A DNA stretch of 64,000 nt from CBDCUE01 sp965222515 (GTDB taxonomy: Bacteria; Pseudomonadota; Alphaproteobacteria; Rickettsiales; JABIRX01). The notes under the pieces are model-generated. The model was not told the origin of the DNA, made no database searches, and saw nothing but the letters and a program-made list of their open reading frames with translations. A program made the translations under genes and the position numbers. Each line of letters opens with the position of its first letter. The stretch's first letter is position 1. The stretch lies in the NCBI GenBank assembly GCA_965222515.1, contig CBDCUE010000012.1, positions 62,001-126,000 of the forward strand. The letters are read 5' to 3'. Of the stretch, positions 28,107-35,800 are shown piece by piece.

Positions 28107-28168
28107 TATAATTTGCCATTCTAGTAAAAACACAGTTTTTTAGGGACGACTAATTAATATTATAATAT

Positions 28169-28197
28169 TTGACAGGGTTCTAAAAAAATGTTACCAT
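28169..28197 (+). promoter_or_regulatory. Promoter of the first giant inverse autotransporter gene
   Basis: The -35 TTGACA (28169-28174) and -10 TACCAT (28192-28197) are separated by 17 bp, and TGT precedes the -10 as in extended -10 promoters. The spacer ends AAAAAAATGT, the same as at the paralogue. The ATG is 34 bp downstream. Confidence 0.7.
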
Positions 28198-28230
28198 AAG
28201 AACATAGCTATTAATTTTAAAGTGGTTTTT

Positions 28231-31200
28231 ATGGAGTCTATAACAAAAAGAATAGTGGATATGCTAGTGTCCAGAATATGTATTATATCTTTATTATTAT
28301 CTTTGTCTTTGACCGAGATATCTTTTGCTAAAGAAAAGAAAAATTCCAAAAAAACTTTTTTGGCACAAAAAAATAATAAGATAAAAAAAGCTAAGATAGA
28401 AAAAAAAGCTCAAGCAAAGTTAAAAAAGAAACAAGATAAACTAATAAAGAAAAAAGCAAAGGCAAGATTAAAAAGAATTAAAAAAATTCAGAAAGAAAGA
28501 GAAAAATTAGCAAAGAAATCTAGAAAACCAAGAAAAATAAAAAAATCCCCTCAATCAAAACAAGCTAAAGCACAAGTTAAATTAGATAAAACAAGATTGA
28601 AAAGAATTAAACAAACTCAAAAAAAACAAGAAAGATTAGAAAAAAAATCTAAAAAAATAGCACAACTTTCTCAAATAAAAAAAACTAAAGAACAAAAAAA
28701 AATAGCTAAGAAAAGAAAAAAACAAGCAATTGATAATGTACAAACAAGAAAAGACATAGCTAATACTAGACTTATAGTTGGAAAGGAAAGAAGAAGATTA
28801 AACAAGATAGAAAAAGATATAGTGTTCAGAGAAAGAAAATTAATCAGAAAAGAAAATGCATTAGAAAAAGAAAAGATAATTTTTGCCAAGAAAAAATTAA
28901 AAACTAACAGAAAATACCCTAGACAATTCACAATAGAAAAATTAACAAAAGAGAAATATAGAATTAATATTGAATTAATAGAAATAAATAACGAATTAGT
29001 ATATATAAAAAAACAAAGAGTAGAATTAGATAAGAAAAAAATGTTTTTTGAAAAAGAAAAAAAAGATCAAAAAAAAATAATAGACAAAACATTTTTAGAT
29101 AAAAAAATAGCAATATTAGATAAAAAGAAAAAAATATTAAATGATAAAAAGAAAATCCTAGATGGACAAAAATCTTCTTTAATTAAAAATAGAAAAAAAC
29201 TTGGTCAAAAGAAATTTCTTGCCAAAAAAGCTAAAATTGAAAAAAAAGAAAAGAAAATAACTAAAGCAAAAATTAAATTACTAAAAAAATATAATGAATT
29301 AGGAAAAAATAAAACTATTATAACTAAAAAAACAAAAACAGTTAAAAATAAACTAACTTTAGCAAAAGATAATTTGCAAGCAGATATAAAAGGACTAAAT
29401 AGGGAAGAAAAAAGATTAAAAATAAAAAAACTAGAGATTATAAAAGAAAGAACAAAATTAAGTAAAAAGAAAGCAATAACAATCAAACAAGTGGTATTAA
29501 GTAATGCTGAGTTTAAGAAGAAATTAGCTATAATTATTCAAAAAGAAAAAAAATTAGAAAAAAAAGAACAAGAATTAGCTAAGGAAAAAAGATCTTTTAG
29601 AGATTTAGATTTAAAAAATAGTAAAAAATCACAGATTAAAAAAAAAAAAGAGAGTGTAAAAGAAATAGCAAAAATTACCAAACAAGAAATAATTTTGGAT
29701 AAGAAATTAGCTCAATTAAAGAAAAAGAAAATATTTTTAAAAAAGGAAAAATTAAGCAAAAAGAAACTTTTTAAAGAAAAAAATAAATTAAAAAAAGAAG
29801 AATTAAAATTAAGAAGAGATAAAAATAAGCTAAAACAACAAAAAATTGTGATTAATCGAAAATCATTTTTAACAAAAGGACCAGAGAAAGATAGTAATAA
29901 ACAAAAAAAACTAAATACAAAAAAACTTAAATTAAAACAAGAAAAAATATCTTTAATAAAACAAAAAAAATCTAGTAAATCATTTACTACAAGAAATTTT
30001 TTACAAGAAAAATTAGCACAAGAAAAAGAAATATTATCTGCTAAGATAGTTATAATTGAACAAGAAAGAGAAAACTTGGAAAAAGATAAAGCAGATTTAA
30101 GGGAACACAGAAAATTTTTGGCATTAAATAACAAGCCTATGAATTATCACACAAGAGTTGCTAAAGAAGAAACAGCAGAGCTTTATAATAGATATGTAGG
30201 AGATATAACATATTCTCCAAGAATTGATTGGAATTATAAAGTTGGAAACAAAAGAGATTTAACTAGAACAGAATTATTTTTACCTCTTCTTCAAGACAAA
30301 AAAAACTTAGTCTTTGCAGATATTAGAGGTTGGAGTGATGATGATAATACAGATGAAGGAAATTTGGGTTTAGGTTATAGACATTTATATAATAATAAAT
30401 TTGTTTTTGGTGCTTATGGATTTTTTGACCAAAGAACTACAAAAAATAAGAATGAGTTCAAACAAAATACTTTTGGAGCAGAACTTTTAACAAAAAAATA
30501 TGATTTTAGAGCTAATTATTATTTATCTGGTCAAGATAAAAAACTTATAACTAGTGCAAAACATACTAGTATATATAACACTTTAGGAGAAAGATTTTCT
30601 AATGGTGAGATAGCTATTAGTAGTAGTGAGGCAATTCTTACAGAAGAAACTGTTGTAAATTGTATTGGAGTTTGTGTAGCAGGAAATAACATATATACAA
30701 AAACAGAAAATCTTGATGTTACTGTTGCTGAGACTAGAACAATCACTAGATTTGGAGAACAATATTCATCTGATATATATGTTAATCAGCAAACTGGATC
30801 ACTCAATAATTATGAATATAGCTTAGATGGTTTTGATCTTGAAGCAGGGGCAAATTTTACTTTTTTAGAAGATATTAGTTTTTTTAAAAAATCTAAATTT
30901 TTAAAAAAAGCAAAGCCTATTTTAGAGGATATAAAAATATTGTTTGCCTATTATAGTTTTTATAATGACGATGTTAATATAGATATTAGTGGTTTTAGAG
31001 TTAGAACAGAAATTGATTTATTAAATAATATAGAAAAAAATAACAAGCATAAATTATTTTTGGAAGCAGAATTATCTAATGATAATGTTAGAGATAATAT
31101 AAGCTTTATTGGTTTTAAATATAGTTTAAATTTTGGTAATAGTAGAAAAAATAGAAAATTGTCAAAATTAGAAGAAAGAATGACAGAAGCAGTTATTAGA

Positions 31201-32709
31201 GATATTGATATTGTAACAGATACTAGTCAAATTAAATTTGTAGCTGATGATAGTGCTATTATAAGCACCGACACAGGAGATGATATGGTTGTTGCTTTAG
31301 AAGATAGACCAGGATCAACTATCATAAGTACTCCAGTAATTACAACAAGTGTTAAAGATTCTTCAGGGAATGATGTAGCTGCAGTTCAAAACAATGATAC
31401 TACTGTTGCTGGAGCAGTACACAATCAAAGAATTATATATGTAGATAGTTCAGTTGAAGAAAGTGGAATTGGAACCGTAGAAAGACAATATAAAACATTA
31501 CAGGAAGCTCAAAATAATTCAAAAGCATATGATATAATTTATGTTGCTTATGGAAATGGAGATAACTATGGAGGAATAACTTTGAAAGATAATCAAAAAA
31601 TATTTGGTTCAGCAACTGAAGTTACTTTAGGAGATGTTTTGAGTGACCCTATTGGAAATTCTTCTACAGATCCTAATGCTTCTATAGCAATAATTGCTCA
31701 AGGGCTAGGTACTACAACAACTATAGACCCTAATGCAGGAACAGACATATCAGGAAATGTCAGTAAAATAGGTGCCGTTAGATTTGCTAATAATGCTAAT
31801 AATATTCTGATTCAAGGATTAGAAATTATAGGTGGTAGCACAGAGGCAATTTTAGCTGAGAATAAGATTGGTCTAGCTGTTAAAAATAATAAGATTACTA
31901 ATTCTGGTTATGGAGTATATATTAGTAATGATGTAGCAGGTGCATATGAATATGATATTTCAAATAATTATATTGCAGGTCATGAGAATTCTGGTGTGTT
32001 TATTAACACAACTGAAACAGGTTTAGATTTTGATGTAACAATTAATACATCAGGAAATACTATTATTGATAATGAGCAATATGGTATTGTGAATAGGTTT
32101 AAAGGAACAACTGGTTCTGTTAATCTAGTTACTATAGAAAATAATATTATCAACAGTAATTTTGATTCTGGCATATTATTAGAGGGGCAAAACAACACTA
32201 TTTCTACATTTAATGTATTAAATAATACATTAAATAACAATGGAAATAATTCTATTGCTTTACGAGCTAATATTAATGCACAGACTAATGGAGATATAGA
32301 AGGAAATACGATTTCTTATACATTAGATAGCAATGATTACCTTTTAAACTCTAGTGGAGCAACAATGTATAAACTAATTAATGTAAATACAGCTGACATA
32401 GAAGCTAATAGAAATTATGTAACAATAACAAATGCTTTGTATTTCTCAGTCAATAATTTTTCTAGTAATGCAATTCTTACATATGATGTAAATAGCAATA
32501 CAATTACTATGCCAACCAATTACGAGCCTGCTGGTGTTAGCACTTCTATTAATGCTATTAATTCTATAATTGGCCCTGATTTCACTGCTACTGGTACTAT
32601 AACATTAAGTACTGATGGTAATAATGTTGTAATTGGAGATGTTTTAATAGAATCAGGTAGCATTGATAATTTTGATGATGCTACCAATGATTGTAGTAAC
32701 GGTTGTTAG
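28231..32709 (+). CDS. Giant inverse autotransporter with Lys-rich coiled coil and beta-helix passenger (1)
   Basis: The start at 28231 aligns with the paralogue start and gives 1492 residues; a GTG three codons earlier is possible. In order: signal peptide (RICIISLLLSLSLTEISFA, to about residue 35); a Lys/Glu coiled coil to about residue 630; an inverse-autotransporter beta-barrel at about 660-985 (LFLPLLQDKKNLVFADIRGW, GNLGLGYRHLY, FGAYGFFDQR, then FKYSLNFG); a linker; an IYVDSS-type module at about 1066; and an Asn/Ile-rich right-handed beta-helix to the end, finishing CSNGC. Intimin-like proteins place the N-terminal part in the periplasm and the C-terminal passenger outside. The role is inferred to be adhesion or surface structure. 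The coil contains a run of 12 A at 29638-29649. Confidence 0.8.
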   Translation: MESITKRIVDMLVSRICIISLLLSLSLTEISFAKEKKNSKKTFLAQKNNKIKKAKIEKKAQAKLKKKQDKLIKKKAKARLKRIKKIQKEREKLAKKSRKPRKIKKSPQSKQAKAQVKLDKTRLKRIKQTQKKQERLEKKSKKIAQLSQIKKTKEQKKIAKKRKKQAIDNVQTRKDIANTRLIVGKERRRLNKIEKDIVFRERKLIRKENALEKEKIIFAKKKLKTNRKYPRQFTIEKLTKEKYRINIELIEINNELVYIKKQRVELDKKKMFFEKEKKDQKKIIDKTFLDKKIAILDKKKKILNDKKKILDGQKSSLIKNRKKLGQKKFLAKKAKIEKKEKKITKAKIKLLKKYNELGKNKTIITKKTKTVKNKLTLAKDNLQADIKGLNREEKRLKIKKLEIIKERTKLSKKKAITIKQVVLSNAEFKKKLAIIIQKEKKLEKKEQELAKEKRSFRDLDLKNSKKSQIKKKKESVKEIAKITKQEIILDKKLAQLKKKKIFLKKEKLSKKKLFKEKNKLKKEELKLRRDKNKLKQQKIVINRKSFLTKGPEKDSNKQKKLNTKKLKLKQEKISLIKQKKSSKSFTTRNFLQEKLAQEKEILSAKIVIIEQERENLEKDKADLREHRKFLALNNKPMNYHTRVAKEETAELYNRYVGDITYSPRIDWNYKVGNKRDLTRTELFLPLLQDKKNLVFADIRGWSDDDNTDEGNLGLGYRHLYNNKFVFGAYGFFDQRTTKNKNEFKQNTFGAELLTKKYDFRANYYLSGQDKKLITSAKHTSIYNTLGERFSNGEIAISSSEAILTEETVVNCIGVCVAGNNIYTKTENLDVTVAETRTITRFGEQYSSDIYVNQQTGSLNNYEYSLDGFDLEAGANFTFLEDISFFKKSKFLKKAKPILEDIKILFAYYSFYNDDVNIDISGFRVRTEIDLLNNIEKNNKHKLFLEAELSNDNVRDNISFIGFKYSLNFGNSRKNRKLSKLEERMTEAVIRDIDIVTDTSQIKFVADDSAIISTDTGDDMVVALEDRPGSTIISTPVITTSVKDSSGNDVAAVQNNDTTVAGAVHNQRIIYVDSSVEESGIGTVERQYKTLQEAQNNSKAYDIIYVAYGNGDNYGGITLKDNQKIFGSATEVTLGDVLSDPIGNSSTDPNASIAIIAQGLGTTTTIDPNAGTDISGNVSKIGAVRFANNANNILIQGLEIIGGSTEAILAENKIGLAVKNNKITNSGYGVYISNDVAGAYEYDISNNYIAGHENSGVFINTTETGLDFDVTINTSGNTIIDNEQYGIVNRFKGTTGSVNLVTIENNIINSNFDSGILLEGQNNTISTFNVLNNTLNNNGNNSIALRANINAQTNGDIEGNTISYTLDSNDYLLNSSGATMYKLINVNTADIEANRNYVTITNALYFSVNNFSSNAILTYDVNSNTITMPTNYEPAGVSTSINAINSIIGPDFTATGTITLSTDGNNVVIGDVLIESGSIDNFDDATNDCSNGC

Positions 32710-32752
32710 ATAAAAAGTAAGAATTTATTAATAGAATCCATAGTTTCTATGC

Positions 32753-32780
32753 GATTCTTAATAAGAATCTCATTTTTTTT
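32753..32780 (+). terminator. Terminator after the first giant gene
   Basis: A 7-bp stem (GATTCTT/AAGAATC, 3-nt loop) is followed by TCATTTTTTTT. The T-run reaches into the -35 hexamer of the next promoter at 32779. Confidence 0.7.
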
Positions 32781-32807
32781 GACAAGATTTAAAAAAAATG
32801 TTACTAT
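32779..32807 (+). promoter_or_regulatory. Promoter of the second giant inverse autotransporter gene
   Basis: TTGACA at 32779-32784, a 17-bp spacer ending AAAAAAAATGT, and TACTAT at 32802-32807. It is nearly the same as the promoter at 28169-28197 and was duplicated with the gene. Confidence 0.75.
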
Positions 32808-32841
32808 AAGTAGTAACTATTAACTTTTAAAAGTAGTTTAT

Positions 32842-35800
32842 ATGAAGTCTATAAAAAAAATGTTGGATATGTTAATATCCAGAATATGTATAATATCTTT
32901 ATTATTATCTTTGTCTTTGGTTGATATATCTTTTGCTAAAGAAAAGAAGAATGCAAAAAAAACTTTTTTAGTAAAAAAACAAGCTAAACAAGCTAAGATA
33001 GAAAAAAAAGCACAGGCTAAATTGAAAAAACAACAAGCTAAAATAGCAAAGAAAAAAGTGAAAGAAAGATTAAAAAGAATTAAAAAAGCTCAAAAGGAAA
33101 GATTAGCAAAAAAATCCAAAGCACCAACAAAAGTTAAAAGAAGTAAAAAAACAACTCAGCCAAAAAAAACTAAACAACAAACTAAGTTAAAAAAACAGCA
33201 AGCACAAAAGCAAGCTAAGTTAAAAAAACAGCAAGTGCAATTAGCGAAGGAAAGAGTGAAAAAAAATAATCAAAGAGAGAAAGCAATATTGAAAACAAAA
33301 TCTAAAAGTGAAATTTTGATAATATATAAAAAAAGAAACTTGAGCCAGTTAAAAAATAAAATAGCAAGTACAGAAAAAAATGTGATCCAGAAAGAAAAAA
33401 CATTGGCACAAGAAAAAATATTTTTGAAAAAAGAACAATTGAAATTTGGAATTAAACAAGGATTTACTAAAAAACAATTGCTTCAGAAAAAAACAAATCT
33501 TCGAAAAAAAATAATTACTTTAAATAAAAAAATAAAAGAGATAAAGGAAAAAAAAGCAACTTTAGATAAAAAGAAATTATCTTTAATAAATAAAAAACCA
33601 ACCAAAACAAATGTAGGAAAATTAAATAAAAAAAGAGCTTTATTAATAAAAAAAGCAAAAAAATTGGATGAGAAAGAGCAAGTTATAATTAAGCAAGAAC
33701 AAGAGCTAGCTAAAAAAAGAAAAAGCTTATCTAATAAGATAGCTGTGTTAGCAAGAAAAAAAGTGGTAAAAAGTAAAAAATCTCAACTTCTAAAAGAAAA
33801 AGCAAAATTACTAAAAGAGAAAACGAAACTACAAAAAGAAAATCTTAAATTAAAAACAGCTAAGCAAGAAGTTGCTAAACAAAAAAATCTTTTAATTAAA
33901 GAAAAAAACAAATTAAAAATAGCAAAACCTGTTACAACTAAAGCAAAAGTAAATACAGAAAAATTTGATAAAGAAAGAGCAAAATTAAATAAACAAGAGA
34001 TTAAATTAAATACAGAAAAAAGAGAAATTATAAAAAAAATAGCTATCTTAAATAAAGAGCAACCTATTGAGCTGGTAGCAAAACAGAAATTTGGTCTAAC
34101 CGTAGCAGCATTGAATGCTAAAATATCTAAAATTGCTAAACAAGAAAAATCCTTAGTAAGCAAAACTGCTTTTTTAAGTAAGGCAAAAATAAATTTATCA
34201 AAAAGAAAAAATAAATTTAGAGAGCAAAAAGAACAATTAGCAAAAGAGCAATCATTAGAGATAAAAAAAAAAAGAAAAGCAAAAATCATTGCAGATAATA
34301 AAATAGCAGCAGAGACAACTAGATTAATTCAAGCAACAAATAAAATCATAATTAGAGAAAAAGAATTTTTTAGAAAAGAAAAAATATTAAGACAAGACAC
34401 AATAACATTAAAAAAAGATCAGTTAAAATTTGATATAAAACAACCTAAAAAATTGACTAAAAAAGATATTGCTAAGAAAAAAACAAATCTAAAAGTTAGA
34501 TTAACAAAATTAAACAAAGAGCTTACAGAGGTAAAAAAACAAAAAGAAGAGCTAGATAAAAAGAAATTACTTTTAGTAGAAGGTGATAAAGTAACAGGAA
34601 TAGACAGAAGTAAAAGTTTTAAGTTAATTAATAAAGCAAGAAAGCTAGCTAAGAAAGAACAAGGGGTGATTAAGAAAGAGCAAGATTTAGTTAAGAAAAA
34701 ACAAAACTTATCCCAAAAAATAGCTATTTTAAAAAAGAATAAAAAAAGAGTTTTTAAAACAAAAAACAAAGTGGCTCAAGCAAAAATTGTAAAAGAACAA
34801 ACAAAATTACAAAAAGAACAAAATAAATTACAAAAAGAAACTGTTAAATTAATAAAACAGAAGAAAGAAATTTCTAAAGAAAAAAAACTTTTAATTAAAG
34901 AAAAAGCTAAACTAAAAAAACTTTTAATTAAAGAAAAAGCTAAACTAAAAAAACCAGTTAGAAAAATAAGCAAAGAGATATTAGCTAAAAAAAGATCTAA
35001 AATAGTAAAAGAAAAATCTAAGTTAAACAAACAAGAAATTGAATTAAATGGAGAAAAAAGAAAAATTATAAAAGAGATAGCTAGATTGAATAAGCAAAAA
35101 TCAGTAAAACCACGAATAAAGAAAACATTTGGTCTTACTAAACTAGAATTGAATAATAAAATAGCTAAGATCACTAGACAAGATAAAACATTATCAACAG
35201 AAATAACTATATCAAAAAAGGAAAGAGTAGTATTAAAGAAAGATAAAGCTAGGTTAAAAAAACAAAAAACATTTTTTGCAAAAAATAGAGTAGCAATGAA
35301 AGGAGTCAGTGAAGAAGTTTATAGAAATATAAAACTAGGAGAAAAAAAAGCTAAAAACAGAATTCTGGTAGCAAAAGAGAAAGAAAGATTTTTGCAGGTA
35401 AAAAACAAAATAACTATTAGAGAAAAAGAATTAATAAAAAAAGAAAGAGCATTAAAAAAAGAAAAAACAATATTAAGAAAAGAACAATTAAAATTTGGCA
35501 CAAATAAACCAAAAAAATTAACTCAAAAAGAATTTTCTAAGAAACAAAAAAAACTTAATGCTAGATTAACTATTTTGAATAAAGAATTAATAGATATAAA
35601 AAAACAAAATGATAAATTAGCTAAAAAAAAATTATCTTTTTTTAGAAATACAAAAAAACTAGATAAAGGAAGAATTAAATTAATAAATAAAGCAAATAAA
35701 TTAGCTAAAAAAGAGCAGGATGTAAATAAGAAGGAACTAGATTTATCTCAAAAAAGAAGAACTTTGTCTAAAAAGATTTCTGTTTTAGTAAAAAATAAAA

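Larger units (their letters stand above)
27643..28154 (+). mobile_element. Gutted IS5-type element with a nested MITE
   Basis: Perfect 20-bp terminal inverted repeats are present: TTAGTCGTCCCTAAAAAACT at 27643-27662 and its complement at 28135-28154. Inside is the transposase start, then a MITE, then about 28 bp of the right end. Most of the transposase gene is deleted, leaving 512 bp. The terminal repeat is identical to that at 8765-8784. Confidence 0.8.

Noticed and set aside
28671..35501. Many minus-strand open frames of 60-170 codons within the giant genes
   Set aside because: They are shadows of the Lys/Glu-rich coiled coil read backwards, giving Phe/Leu/Ser-rich products with no start signals.
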